Source: an uncultured Blastocatellia bacterium
Lineage (GTDB): Bacteria; Acidobacteriota; Blastocatellia; Pyrinomonadales; Pyrinomonadaceae
Assembly: GCA_946480785.1 (NCBI GenBank)
Contig: CAMLLD010000006.1
Location: 46,674-110,673 of the forward strand
Length of the DNA: 64,000 nt
Direction of reading: 5' to 3'
Positions 28,900-38,382 of this stretch are shown one piece after another. Position numbers and translations under genes: made by a program. The notes under the pieces were generated by a model. The model worked only from the letters and a program-made list of their open reading frames with translations. It did no database searches and had not been told where the DNA came from. The number at the start of each line of letters is the position of its first letter. Positions within the stretch are counted from its first letter, which is position 1.

Positions 28900-29780
28900 T
28901 GTCGTAACAACTTCAAATACGCAACGCTAATCACATTCGTCAGCGCCAACAGCACAAACGACATCGCCGCCGCATACCCAAAATCAGAAAACCGAAACGC
29001 CGCGCGATAGATGTACAAACTGATCGTCTCCGTCGCGAACCCCGGCCCACCTTCCGTCAAAATGAAAATCTGATCGAACACCCGCAGCAGATCCATCGTG
29101 CGCAGCAACAACACGATCAGAATCGCCGGCTTCAACAACGGCAGCGTCACATGCCAAAACGTCTGCCAACGACTCGAGCCATCGATCAGCGCCGCTTCGT
29201 AAGGCTCCTGCGGTATCGCCTGCAGCCCCGCGAGCAATACGAGAAACACAAACGGCGTCCACTGCCAAACATCAACCGCAATCACCGCGAGCAGCGCCAA
29301 ACGCGGCGACGCCGTCCACGTCAAGCTCTCCGTGTTCACGCCCAACTGCTTCAACGTCCCATTCACAGCGCCAAAGTTCGGATTCAACATCAGACGCCAC
29401 ACAACACCGACGACCACCGTCGGCAACATCATCGGCACGAGCAGACTCGCGCGAAACAAACCACGCCCGCGAAGCTGTCCGTTCAGCAACAACGCCAACC
29501 CGAGCCCAAATAGAAACTCAAACGTCAACGCCGCCGCCGCGTAAACAAACGTATGGACCATCGCGGCGCGGAAGAACCCATCGGTCGCGAGCCGTTTGAA
29601 GTGAGTCAAACTCCAAACAACGCCCGCGGCAGTTTCCTGTTGCAGACTGATCGTGATCGAATAAAGCAGCGGGTAGATTGAAAGTGCGAGCAGCACCACC
29701 AGCGCCGGCGCGACGAGGAGGTAAGGCAGCAGCGATTCGCGCCTATTGGGCGCGTTGAAGAATCTTCTCGATCTCGGCAT
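28896..29780 (-). CDS. Carbohydrate ABC transporter permease (MalF/UgpA type)
   Basis: A 294-residue membrane protein with six helices (first LLPYLLVAPALVVLLALSIYPLL) and an EAA loop QEPYEAALIDGSSRWQTFWHVTLPLL near residue 195. Its start overlaps the end of the binding-protein gene by 38 bases, more than the usual four, so either a downstream start is used or the genes are tightly coupled. Partner of the adjoining MalG-type permease. Confidence 0.93.
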   Translation of the reverse strand: MPRSRRFFNAPNRRESLLPYLLVAPALVVLLALSIYPLLYSITISLQQETAAGVVWSLTHFKRLATDGFFRAAMVHTFVYAAAALTFEFLFGLGLALLLNGQLRGRGLFRASLLVPMMLPTVVVGVVWRLMLNPNFGAVNGTLKQLGVNTESLTWTASPRLALLAVIAVDVWQWTPFVFLVLLAGLQAIPQEPYEAALIDGSSRWQTFWHVTLPLLKPAILIVLLLRTMDLLRVFDQIFILTEGGPGFATETISLYIYRAAFRFSDFGYAAAMSFVLLALTNVISVAYLKLLRQ

Positions 29781-31005
29781 TCGCCTGGTTCATTGCTTCC
29801 GCGGGCGACAACTCACCACTGTTTGCTTTCGAGAGAAAGATACCGAACGCGTTTTCGATCTCGTTCCACTGCGGCGTGCGCGGCCGTGGGCGCGACGTCT
29901 CGAGCGAACGCAGTTGCGCGGGATACGCGGGAAACTTCGCGACCAGCTCCGCGTCCTGAAACAACGATTTGCGCGTCGGCGGATTGCCGCGTTCGGCGGA
30001 GCGTTTCATCTGTTCGGCGCTCGTGGCCCACAGCAGAAAATCCATCGCGGCTTCGGTATTTTGCGAGTAACGTGGAATGGCGATCAGCCAGTTGCCGATC
30101 TCCGCCTGGCCCGCCTTGCGCGCGCCGGGCAGCGTCGTGAACTCGATTTTCCCGATCACTTTCGACTTCGCCGGATCGTCGAAGGCGCTGATCCACGCGG
30201 GCCAGTTGATCGACATCGCGGCCGTGCCGTGCAGCAGGTGCGCGCTCACTTCGTCGGCATTGAAACTCGCGTAACCAGGCGGCGAATATTTGCCGAGCTC
30301 CAGCATGAATCGCAGCGCGTCGATTCCTTCCGGACTGTTCACCCTGGGTTTGCCGTTCGCGTCGAACATCTCCGCGCCGAACGCCCAGAAGATCGGCATG
30401 AAGTCGGCGACCGCCGCGTTGCCTTGCGCCGCACGCATCACGTAGCCGTACATCTTGCCGCCGCTCGGATCCTTTTCGTTTTCCTGAATCGTCTTTGCCG
30501 CGGCGAGCACGTCGGTCCACGTTTCCGGTTGTTTCAAGCCGTGCTTCGCGAAGAGATCTTTGCGATAGAAGAACAACTGCGAGTTGCCGACGTAAGGCAG
30601 CGCGAAGAGCGCGCCGGTCTGATAAGGATGACGGCAGACCGCGACCGAAGTGGCGACGAAGTCTGCGTCCGGTCCGGATTGCCCGCGCTTCTGCAGGAGC
30701 GGCGTGAGATCGGTCAACAACTGGCTGCCGGCAAAACGCGGAAACCACGGGTCATCCATCATCACGAGATCGTAAGCGCCGGTGCGCGCATTGAAGTCAA
30801 CCAACTCTTTCTCAAACAGATTGGCGTAAGGAAACTGAGCTATCTGGACGTGAACGCCGGTCTGCTTTTCGTAGTCGAGCGCGGCTTGTTTGAGCGCTTC
30901 GCCTTCGACGCCTTCGACTACAGCGAGCGTCAGTTGTTTAGAATTTTGTTTGTTACACGCGGTGATTAAAAGTAGGACCAGGACCAGGGCAGTAAGTAGG
31001 CGCAT
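29743..31005 (-). CDS. ABC transporter sugar-binding lipoprotein
   Basis: The start chosen here begins MRLLTALVLVLLLITAC, whose lipobox places the protein on the outer face of the inner membrane; a GTG four codons earlier is possible. The rest is a cluster-1 extracellular binding protein: YDLVMMDDPWFPRFA, TDLTPLLQKRG, LPYVGNSQLFFYRKDLFAKHG, FEKELVDFNARTG and LHGTAAMSINWPAWIS. It delivers the sugar to the two permeases. Only 29 bases separate its start from the divergent oxidoreductase gene. Confidence 0.93.
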   Translation of the reverse strand: MRLLTALVLVLLLITACNKQNSKQLTLAVVEGVEGEALKQAALDYEKQTGVHVQIAQFPYANLFEKELVDFNARTGAYDLVMMDDPWFPRFAGSQLLTDLTPLLQKRGQSGPDADFVATSVAVCRHPYQTGALFALPYVGNSQLFFYRKDLFAKHGLKQPETWTDVLAAAKTIQENEKDPSGGKMYGYVMRAAQGNAAVADFMPIFWAFGAEMFDANGKPRVNSPEGIDALRFMLELGKYSPPGYASFNADEVSAHLLHGTAAMSINWPAWISAFDDPAKSKVIGKIEFTTLPGARKAGQAEIGNWLIAIPRYSQNTEAAMDFLLWATSAEQMKRSAERGNPPTRKSLFQDAELVAKFPAYPAQLRSLETSRPRPRTPQWNEIENAFGIFLSKANSGELSPAEAMNQANAEIEKILQRAQ

Positions 31006-31034
31006 AGTTTTCGCCACAGAGTAACACTGATATT

Positions 31035-32060
31035 ATGCAAACCGTGCGACAAATTGTGACGACAGGGACCGGCGGCATCGAAGTGATGAAGGTCCAGGAG
31101 AAACCCGATCCGCAACCTCGCGCGGGCGAAGTGTTGATTCGCGTGCGCGCTGCCGGGCTGAACTTCGCCGACATCCTTTCGCGCCAGGGTTTGTATCCCG
31201 ACTCGCCGCCGAAGCCTTGCGTGATGGGCTACGAAGTGAGCGGCGTGATCGAAGCGGTGGGTGAAGACATCAACAGTTCGTTTGTCGGCAAATCTGTGGC
31301 GGCGATGACGCGCTTCGGCGGGCAGTCTGACTTGGTCGCGGTGAAAGCGAACCAGGTCTTCGACAAACCAGACAAGCTCACGTTTGAACAAGCGGCGGCG
31401 ATTCCCGTGAACTACCTGACTGCTTATGGTCTCCTGGTCGTTATGGGCTCGCTGCACGCGGGCGAATCGGTGTTGATTCACAACGCGGGCGGTGGCGTCG
31501 GGCTCGCGGCAATCGACATCGCGAAGAAGATCGGGGCGGTCACTTACGGCACCGCGAGTCCGTCGAAGCACAAGTTTCTCGTCGAGCGCGGGTTGGACCA
31601 CGCGATTGATTATCGCGGGCAGGACTGGTTGCCGGAATTGCAAAAACTCACGAACGGGCGCGGCGTCGATTTGATCATCGATCCGCTCGGCGGCGCGCAC
31701 TGGAAGAAGAGTTATGCGGCGCTGCGGCACACGGGCCGGCTCGGGATGTTTGGTGTTTCGACTGCGTCCGCGAATGGTCTCGCGGGCAAGTTCAAAATCA
31801 TTAAAGCGTTGCTGCAGATGCCGCGATTTCAGCCGCTAACGCTCATGAACAAGAACCGCGGTGTGTTTGGGTTGAATCTCGGTCACATGTGGCACGAGCC
31901 GGAGAAGATCGCATTGTGGATGCGCGACATTTTGCGCGGTGTGGAAGAAGGCTGGGTGCGGCCGTACGTGGATCAGGCCTTCCCGTTCGAGGACATCGGG
32001 AAGGCCCACAGTTATCTGGAAGAGCGCAAAAACATCGGCAAGGTCGTGCTCGTTCCTTAG
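31035..32060 (+). CDS. Medium-chain NADPH:quinone oxidoreductase (zinc-free, VAT-1-like)
   Basis: The 341-residue product has the MDR opening GEVLIRVRAAGLNFADILSRQGLYP, cofactor-binding IHNAGGGVGLAAIDIAKKIG, DYRGQDWLPELQKLT, GVDLIIDPLGGAHWKKSY and the C-terminal FPFEDIGKAHSYLEERKNIGKVVL. Cysteine zinc ligands are absent, placing it in the quinone reductase/VAT-1 branch, which reduces quinones or enones with NADPH. Its stop abuts the convergent MBL gene with no gap. Confidence 0.9.
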   Translation: MQTVRQIVTTGTGGIEVMKVQEKPDPQPRAGEVLIRVRAAGLNFADILSRQGLYPDSPPKPCVMGYEVSGVIEAVGEDINSSFVGKSVAAMTRFGGQSDLVAVKANQVFDKPDKLTFEQAAAIPVNYLTAYGLLVVMGSLHAGESVLIHNAGGGVGLAAIDIAKKIGAVTYGTASPSKHKFLVERGLDHAIDYRGQDWLPELQKLTNGRGVDLIIDPLGGAHWKKSYAALRHTGRLGMFGVSTASANGLAGKFKIIKALLQMPRFQPLTLMNKNRGVFGLNLGHMWHEPEKIALWMRDILRGVEEGWVRPYVDQAFPFEDIGKAHSYLEERKNIGKVVLVP

Positions 32061-33578
32061 TTATTCTTTCTTCGAGACGCGCTCGGTTATCGCGTTAGTG
32101 AGATCGGCCATCGTACCGATCCTTCCGTGAACCGGAATGATCGTCTCGATCTGCAATCCCAGCCTCTCGATCTGCTTCGCCAAGTCAACCGTATCATCAC
32201 CTGCCACGACGCGCCCTCCTTCGGAAATGTCGAGCATGTCTGCCTCGAACAAAATCTTTTCGTTCGGCAGATACGCGACGATCATCTGGCCCGTGTGGGG
32301 ACTCGCAAACCGATACAGCTCCACTTTGTGCACGCCATCATCAAACACGCGTTTGTCCGCAATCGTTTCGATCACCGGCGCCTTCGGATTGCGCGACAAC
32401 GCGTCGGGCCGCATCACGTGTGACGTGTTTGCCAGGCGCTCGATCACAGACTTCGCCGCCGGCGTGGTAACAATCGTCGTGCCCTCGGCGATGTAACTGC
32501 GCACGCCGCTGAGATGATCGAAGTGAAAATGCGTTGAGACGAGATAACGAATCGGCTTGTCAGGTGCGATCTTCTTGATCTCCGCGATCGCAGCCGCGGA
32601 GTAACGGTTGCTCGCGCCCGCTTCGACCACCACGACCTGATCCTTAAACACAACGAAGAGGCTGTTGTATGGACCAAGGAGGGCGTAAACATCGTCGCCG
32701 AGTTTCTTCACGGCCGGCGCCGGCGCCAGCGGCTCAAGCTTCGCGTACGACTCGGGAAACGCAAACAAGCTATCAGGCGGATGCGTGTTCATCGTCACCG
32801 ACGTGACTCGCAGATCCTGCAACACCGAACCACCGACGCGATCGATGTAACGAAACGGCAGCACGATCTTTTCAACGGGCTTCCAATCCGCGTAAACAGT
32901 CTCGATCACGATGTCTCCGAGTACCGGATCGTCATTGAGAGACTCCGCTTTCGTCAGCAGGTTCGTGCTCGCGTCGAAGTAGAGCGCGACTTCAGTTCCG
33001 TCTGCATCAGCAAAAGAGATCACGCGCTGCTTGTGTCCCGCGAACTCGCCCTCGCCGATATAGCGCAACGCCTCAGGCCGATTGAACGCCGTCAACAACA
33101 AGCTTTCCGGATGGCGGCGAAATCGCGCGGCCCGCGCATTGTTCACCGCCTGCGGCGGTAATGAGCGCACTTCCTGCGCCATTTCGGAAGCACCAAATGC
33201 GTTTGGACCAGCAACGACGCTTTTGAAATGCAACGGCTGGCCACCAAAGATCACGGCTTCGACTTCCTCGTACGCGCGCTGGCCGCGCAGGTCGCGCACG
33301 CTCTTCATCTTCGGCTGGGCCAACACCGGCGGTTCCGCGACGCGCGGCCAAACGGGCATCATGCCCTGGCCTTCGTCGCTGCGCGTGCCCGACATGTCGC
33401 GACTGATGTCGGCAATCTTCTGCAACTCGTCGAGGCCGCCCATCGCCTTGAGACCCGCGTCCAAAACTTCGCGCGCCTGGAGATATGATTTTTCAACCGG
33501 GGTTTTCGATTGCTGTTGTGCGTTGATTAGACCACTCGCGAGCACGAGCGCGAGGAGGGTGATGGTCAGGTTTTTCAT
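32061..33578 (-). CDS. Secreted two-domain metallo-beta-lactamase-fold protein
   Basis: A signal peptide (MKNLTITLLALVLASGLINAQ) precedes an N-terminal domain of about 270 residues with an outer-membrane-lipoprotein-like beta architecture (VISFADADGTEVALYFDASTNLL, VLPFRYIDRVGG). The C-terminal hydrolase (about 290-505) has STHFHFDHLSGV (zinc site), VELYRFASPHTGQMIVAYLP, LFEADMLDI and VPVHGRIG, so all metal ligands are present. Reaction unknown; a periplasmic hydrolase with a substrate-binding N-domain is the likeliest reading. Confidence 0.83.
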   Translation of the reverse strand: MKNLTITLLALVLASGLINAQQQSKTPVEKSYLQAREVLDAGLKAMGGLDELQKIADISRDMSGTRSDEGQGMMPVWPRVAEPPVLAQPKMKSVRDLRGQRAYEEVEAVIFGGQPLHFKSVVAGPNAFGASEMAQEVRSLPPQAVNNARAARFRRHPESLLLTAFNRPEALRYIGEGEFAGHKQRVISFADADGTEVALYFDASTNLLTKAESLNDDPVLGDIVIETVYADWKPVEKIVLPFRYIDRVGGSVLQDLRVTSVTMNTHPPDSLFAFPESYAKLEPLAPAPAVKKLGDDVYALLGPYNSLFVVFKDQVVVVEAGASNRYSAAAIAEIKKIAPDKPIRYLVSTHFHFDHLSGVRSYIAEGTTIVTTPAAKSVIERLANTSHVMRPDALSRNPKAPVIETIADKRVFDDGVHKVELYRFASPHTGQMIVAYLPNEKILFEADMLDISEGGRVVAGDDTVDLAKQIERLGLQIETIIPVHGRIGTMADLTNAITERVSKKE

Positions 33579-33662
33579 AATGCCGCGGAGCGTAGATTTT
33601 GTGCGGCCGCGGCGCGACGAATTTGGTATAGCCGGGTCAACGGCGGGGACAGGCGGGCGCTT

Positions 33663-34439
33663 TCACGAGCCAAGCAACTCTTCGAGGCCCCGCCGATATC
33701 TGCGGCTGGACGTCAGTTTCGTCCCGTTCTGCAACACGATCTCATACTCGCCTTTGAACAGCGGTCGCAGTTCTCTGATTCGTTTCACGTTTACGATCGC
33801 CGCGTGACGAAGACGCAGAAACTCTTCGGGGTTCAGTTTTGTTTCGAGGCTCGTGAGCGTTTCGCGAATCAGGTGTGTCTCGCGGCCCGCGTGCAGACTG
33901 ACGTAGTTATCGGCGGATTCGATCCAGTCGATCTCGCTCACCGGCAGGAAGAAGATCCGTCCTTTCGACTTCACGACGAGACGTTCGAGATAACGCGCGC
34001 CGGGCTTGATGCTTTCCAACAATGCTTTCAGGTTTTCGTTAATCGTAGCCGTAGTGCTGCGTTGAATCTGGACGAGCGCGCGCTGAAAGGCTTTTTGAAA
34101 ACGCTCCGCATCGAACGGCTTCAAAAGATAATCGACAGCGTTCACGTCAAACGCCTGCAACGCATACTTGTCGTAAGCAGTGACGAAGATCACCGCGGGA
34201 ACGAGATCCGGCCCCACGGCGTGCATCACTTCGAAACCACTCATGCCCGGCATCTGCACGTCGAGGAAGAGCAGGTCGGGCGCGAGTTCGCGAATCCTTT
34301 CCACCGCTTCGAGACCGTCGCCGCACTCGGCCACGATTTCCACTGCGGGCTCACGCGCGAGTTGCGTGCGAATGCCTTCGCGCGCGATGGGTTCGTCGTC
34401 GACGATTACGACTCGCGTTTTGTGTTCGTTAACGGCCAT
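33663..34439 (-). CDS. LytTR-family response regulator
   Basis: Receiver domain (about 5-125) with VVIVDDEPIAREGI, LFLDVQMPG (phospho-Asp) and VTAYDKYAL/KPF, then a LytTR DNA-binding domain (about 150-255) with FFLPVSEIDWIESADNYVSLH and GTKLTSSRRYRRGLEELL. LytTR proteins bind paired direct repeats at promoters. The start overlaps the kinase stop by 11 bases, so it is made together with its kinase. Confidence 0.95.
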   Translation of the reverse strand: MAVNEHKTRVVIVDDEPIAREGIRTQLAREPAVEIVAECGDGLEAVERIRELAPDLLFLDVQMPGMSGFEVMHAVGPDLVPAVIFVTAYDKYALQAFDVNAVDYLLKPFDAERFQKAFQRALVQIQRSTTATINENLKALLESIKPGARYLERLVVKSKGRIFFLPVSEIDWIESADNYVSLHAGRETHLIRETLTSLETKLNPEEFLRLRHAAIVNVKRIRELRPLFKGEYEIVLQNGTKLTSSRRYRRGLEELLGS

Positions 34440-35529
34440 TGAGCGGAATCGTGATCGTTACTTCTACGCCGCGTTTGCCGGTTAAGTTGCGGATGTCGAA
34501 TGAATGCGAGGCGCCGTAAAGCTGCTGCAAACGCGCTTCAGTATTCGTCAGCCCGATGCCTTTCTTGAACGAGCCGTCGAGACCCGGACCATCATCGCTG
34601 ACTTGCAGCCGCAGGTTTGGACCATCGTGCGCCGCTCGCAAATGAATCGTTCCATTGCCCGGCTGTGAAGCGATCCCGTGGCGGATCGCGTTCTCGACGA
34701 GTGGTTGCAGGATCAGGTTCGGCACTTGCGCATCGAGCGCCGCCGGTTGCACGTCGATATTTACGGTGAGCCGGTCCTGAAAGCGCGTCTGTTCGATCTC
34801 GAGATAGCCACGCAGAAAATCGAGCTCCTGTTTGAGCGGCACCATGTGACTGCCGGTGCTGTCGAGCGTGATGCGCAGCAGATCGCTCAGGCGAATCAAC
34901 ATGCGGTTCGCGAGGTTCGCGTCGCGCATCATCAGCACGGAGATCGTGTGCAGCGTGTTGAAGAGAAAATGCGGGTGCAACTGCATCTTGAGGTTTTGCA
35001 GTTCCGCCTGCGCGAGCCGGCCTTCGAGCTCGATCGAACGCATCTCGCGCTCGCGATATTTCTGGTAGTAATCGTACGCGTAGTGACCGCAAACGATGAG
35101 GGCGTAGACGACGATGTTGGGAAGCGTTTCGAGGGCGATCGCGGGAAGAAGTATGCGCCGTCTTTGCAGCATTTCCGCCGCGGGCACACCACGGAGAAAA
35201 TCGATCGCGTAAGCCAGGGAAAACTCAATCGCAGCTTGCAGCGGCGCGATTAGCAAACCGAACGCGATCAGCGCCAACACGCTTCTCGCCGCATTTCGCT
35301 GAAGATCAAATCGCCGAGCGAACCAGATTACTACCGGCACAAATGCCGCCCACACGTACCAGTAAACAAACTCGAACCCGAACTGGCGGACCCAATCGAT
35401 CGGCTGTTGCCGGGCCACGGCAGCCAGGATGCCCCGCGCGCCGTAAATCAACGCGATGAACGTCGCACACGACACGATCAGGATGAAGAGCTTGCGCGAC
35501 GAGTAGAGTTTTGTTTTCGGAGTGAACAA
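34429..35529 (-). CDS. LytS/YehU-type sensor histidine kinase, probable TTG start
   Basis: No ATG lies between the end of the DUF4199 gene and the first transmembrane helix, so the best start is TTG at 35529 (six bases after the upstream stop, AGGA ten bases before); a longer upstream reading overlaps the preceding gene and has poor residue composition. Four membrane helices fill the first half (KLFILIVSCATFIALIYGARG; VYWYVWAAFVPVVIWFA). The kinase domain has QLHPHFLFNTLHTISVLMM (phospho-His, PF06580) and ATP-binding VENAIRHGI and DDGPGLDG. Partner of the LytTR regulator just downstream. Confidence 0.88.
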   Translation of the reverse strand: MFTPKTKLYSSRKLFILIVSCATFIALIYGARGILAAVARQQPIDWVRQFGFEFVYWYVWAAFVPVVIWFARRFDLQRNAARSVLALIAFGLLIAPLQAAIEFSLAYAIDFLRGVPAAEMLQRRRILLPAIALETLPNIVVYALIVCGHYAYDYYQKYREREMRSIELEGRLAQAELQNLKMQLHPHFLFNTLHTISVLMMRDANLANRMLIRLSDLLRITLDSTGSHMVPLKQELDFLRGYLEIEQTRFQDRLTVNIDVQPAALDAQVPNLILQPLVENAIRHGIASQPGNGTIHLRAAHDGPNLRLQVSDDGPGLDGSFKKGIGLTNTEARLQQLYGASHSFDIRNLTGKRGVEVTITIPLNGR

Positions 35530-35534
35530 GAACG

Positions 35535-35993
35535 TCAGGTCCTGGCTTGTTCCGACTGTCGCTTCGCGACGAAGAACGAGATCACGGTCGCGTAGATCAA
35601 GCCGAAGACGATCGTGCCGATAAATATCCCGGCAAACGCCTGGACCATCACCATCCACGCGGGCATCGTGGCCGCTCCGGGTTCAGCGCCCATCCAGCGC
35701 GAGCCGACCAGCAGCACGACGCAGACAAAGAACAGCGTTGCGGTCACCGCGCAGACAAGAGCGATCGACGCGCCCGTCTTCAACGCTTCTTTGAAAAGCG
35801 GCTTCTCGCCTTTCTCGCGTTCGAACGCCTTCACGCCGAGAAAGATCATGACGAAGAGCAGGACGTTGTAAAAAATCGGTGTGCCGGGTTGCACGATGAG
35901 CGATTGCGGATTCGAGATGAACGCGTGGGTGACGAGCACCCAGGCGATCAGGCCGAGCGCCGTCAGCAGTCCGTACTTGAGGGGGATTTTCAT
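35535..35993 (-). CDS. DUF4199 membrane protein
   Basis: From the ATG at MKIPLKYGL the 152-residue product has four hydrophobic helices (GLLTALGLIAWVLVTHAFI; VLLFVMIFLGVKAFE; ALVCAVTATLFFVCVVLLV; AFAGIFIGTIVFGLIYATVISFF), the topology and size of DUF4199. In other bacteria such proteins often sit next to LytS/LytTR pairs, as here, where it is the first gene of a three-gene operon. Upstream in-frame codons back to 36443 have low-complexity antisense composition and are not part of the gene. Confidence 0.85.
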   Translation of the reverse strand: MKIPLKYGLLTALGLIAWVLVTHAFISNPQSLIVQPGTPIFYNVLLFVMIFLGVKAFEREKGEKPLFKEALKTGASIALVCAVTATLFFVCVVLLVGSRWMGAEPGAATMPAWMVMVQAFAGIFIGTIVFGLIYATVISFFVAKRQSEQART

Positions 35994-36060
35994 CGGGTGT
36001 TTACTCCCATGCCGGCTTGGGCTGTTGCTGCGTCTTGCAGATACGGCGCCCAAACGAGCG

Positions 36061-38382
36061 TCAGTAGTTTGACGTTGATGTTTGCCTTCGTTGGCTTGAG
36101 ACTGACTTTGTCGAGTTGTTCCGACTGCGGATCGAACGAAGTTTAAGAGTTTCAGTTTCCGCGTTGAACTGCGCTTCGAGATCGGCGAGGCGTTGCGTGA
36201 TCGCAGCGACGTTGTCTTCCGCGCGATCGACGTCGTCTGCTTCGCGCATTGTTCTACTGACGCCGCGCGCCGCGGTCGTCGCGCGTCCGAGCGTGGACAT
36301 GCTGACGCGCTTGCGGCCCATGAACGATGAGAGCAGCGTCGCGCCGAACGAGATCGCGGTTTGGAGTTTCTGATCTTTCGCTTGTTCCGCTTCGCGTGCG
36401 ACTGCCTGTTCCGCACGACGTTTCTTGTCTTCGAGTTGCGCAAACTTCGGCTCGTATTTCAGGCGCAGTTTCTCGACTGCGTCATCGCGTTGCTCGCGTG
36501 CGAGCTGTTGGAGACGAACGCGGAAGTCGCGTTCCGATTCGCCGGGATTGGAAACGAGCTCGAGGCTCGGGCTTTCGAATAGTTCGAGACGCTCGTTTTG
36601 ATAGACCCAGCTCGCGAAGTCTTTGCGCCACGTAGTGTAGGACTTTGGTTTCGCTGCTTTCGGCGGCAGCTCGGCGAATTGCGCGCCGGGCTGCGGCGTC
36701 GATTCGAGATCTTCGATCGGCAGATCGATCGGCTTCGCATCGGCCCAGTCAAGATCGATTGGACCATCGCCGAACGGCGCGAGCAGTGTGAGTTGTTGCG
36801 TGAGATCGATCGTTTTCGACTTGCTGTAGTGGATTTCGGCGTGGCCGAGCAGCATCGGTTGATAAGACACGGGGCCCGCTGAACGGGCGGGAAGAAAGTA
36901 CTGTGTGACTTCCGGCGGCAGCAGTGGTTGTTGTTCAGCGCCGGCTGTTGGTTTGATCGTTGGTGGCGGAGGAGTTGTTTCCACAGATCGGCCTTCGCTT
37001 TTGACGGGGTCCATCAAAGATTTGATCTGTGCGCGCGTCAGTGGGCCACGCAGGTAGGACATGGTCCAACGCGTCTCGAACACTTCCGGCGCATCGTCGT
37101 GCACGTTGTTCAGCAGGAAGATCCGATTGCTCAGGCCGGCGAGTAATTGCTCCATGCCCTGTTTGTCGAACGTTTGACCGGTGCCCGCGGCGATCCCTTC
37201 CAAACCTTCCAGCACGCGCGCTTTGTCGCGTTCAGTTTGCAAGCGGCCGATGAACCACGTGCCGGTGTTTGCGAGTCCCTTGTAATCGAGGTCGACCGGG
37301 TTCTGCGTCGCGAGCACGACGCCGAGACCAAACGCACGGCCTTGTTTCAGCAGCGTCAACAGCGGCAACTGCGACGGCGGGTTCGCCACCGGCGGGAAGT
37401 AACCAAAGATCTCGTCCATGTAGAGAATCGCGCGCAGGCTCGTCGTGCCTGACTGCGTTCGCATCCAGCCCAACACCTGATTCAGCAGCAGCGAAACGAA
37501 GAACATGCGTTCCGCGTCGCCGAGGTGCGCGATGGAGAAGATCGACATTCGTGGTTTGCCGCTCGAAGTATGAAGTAGCTGTTGAATATCGAGCGGCTCG
37601 CCTTCCATCCAACTCGCAAAAGTCGGCGACGCGAGCAGATGGTTCAGCGCCATCGCCAGCTCGAGTCGATCCTGCGCCGGGAAGAACGAATCGAGTTCCA
37701 TGACGCCGATCTTCGTCATCGGCGGAGATTGGATTTGTTGAATCAGGCCGCCGATGTCGAGATTGCGGCCGTTGGACCACGACGCGCTGAGAATGTTGGA
37801 GATGAGAATGTGCTCGCGGCTACGCAGCGGATCGGCGGTGATGCCGATCAGGCCGAGCAGGCTCGTCACGGTGGTGTTGATTCGCTCGGCGAGTAGTTCG
37901 TTGTCGTCTCTGACGCTGTCGTTGGGCGCGTCGAACGACTTCAGAATCGAAACGGGAATGCCGGCGTTGCTGCCGGGCGTGTAGATGCGGAAGTCAGCGG
38001 CGTCGCGCAGACGTTTGATGCGTTCGCCGTCCTCGCCCCACTTGGCGAGCCCGTCTTTCCACAGTTGCGCCTGTTGCGCGGCGTCCTCGCCTTCATTCAG
38101 CCACGGCTGGAAATCTTCGGGCGCAAGATTGGGAAAGGTCAGGAGCAGATTGCCGAGATCGCCCTTGGGATCGATGATGATCGCGGGAATGGAATCGATC
38201 GCGGCCTCTTCGAGCAACGCGATGCACAGTCCGGTCTTGCCGCTACCGGTCATGCCGACGCAGACCGCATGCGTCACGAGGTCCTTCGAATCGTAAAGCA
38301 GCAGACCTTCTTTCGGTTTCTTTTGCTGCAGATCGAACGGACGGCCCAGATAGAACGCGCCCAGTTTTTCAAAATCCTGCAT
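36061..38382 (-). CDS. HerA/DUF87-type P-loop ATPase with C-terminal coiled coil
   Basis: Starting at MQDFEKLG the 773-residue product has Walker A GMTGSGKTGLC near residue 43, the following PAIIIDPKGDLGNLLLTFP (a DUF87/HerA signature), Walker B YMDEIFGYFPP and VVLATQNPVDLDYKGL (sensor). It is a hexameric translocase-like ATPase of the HerA-FtsK superfamily. About residues 540-773 form a long charged helical region (EKLRLKYEPKFAQLEDKKRRAEQA). HerA relatives act in DNA end processing and in several defence systems, but no nuclease partner (NurA, SIR2) is adjacent. It overlaps the upstream GNAT gene by 14 bases. Confidence 0.8.
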   Translation of the reverse strand: MQDFEKLGAFYLGRPFDLQQKKPKEGLLLYDSKDLVTHAVCVGMTGSGKTGLCIALLEEAAIDSIPAIIIDPKGDLGNLLLTFPNLAPEDFQPWLNEGEDAAQQAQLWKDGLAKWGEDGERIKRLRDAADFRIYTPGSNAGIPVSILKSFDAPNDSVRDDNELLAERINTTVTSLLGLIGITADPLRSREHILISNILSASWSNGRNLDIGGLIQQIQSPPMTKIGVMELDSFFPAQDRLELAMALNHLLASPTFASWMEGEPLDIQQLLHTSSGKPRMSIFSIAHLGDAERMFFVSLLLNQVLGWMRTQSGTTSLRAILYMDEIFGYFPPVANPPSQLPLLTLLKQGRAFGLGVVLATQNPVDLDYKGLANTGTWFIGRLQTERDKARVLEGLEGIAAGTGQTFDKQGMEQLLAGLSNRIFLLNNVHDDAPEVFETRWTMSYLRGPLTRAQIKSLMDPVKSEGRSVETTPPPPTIKPTAGAEQQPLLPPEVTQYFLPARSAGPVSYQPMLLGHAEIHYSKSKTIDLTQQLTLLAPFGDGPIDLDWADAKPIDLPIEDLESTPQPGAQFAELPPKAAKPKSYTTWRKDFASWVYQNERLELFESPSLELVSNPGESERDFRVRLQQLAREQRDDAVEKLRLKYEPKFAQLEDKKRRAEQAVAREAEQAKDQKLQTAISFGATLLSSFMGRKRVSMSTLGRATTAARGVSRTMREADDVDRAEDNVAAITQRLADLEAQFNAETETLKLRSIRSRNNSTKSVSSQRRQTSTSNY

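Noticed and set aside
29746..30969. 407-codon frame opposite the sugar-binding protein gene
   Set aside because: Fully antisense to a recognised binding lipoprotein, and Arg/Leu-rich without any family signature.
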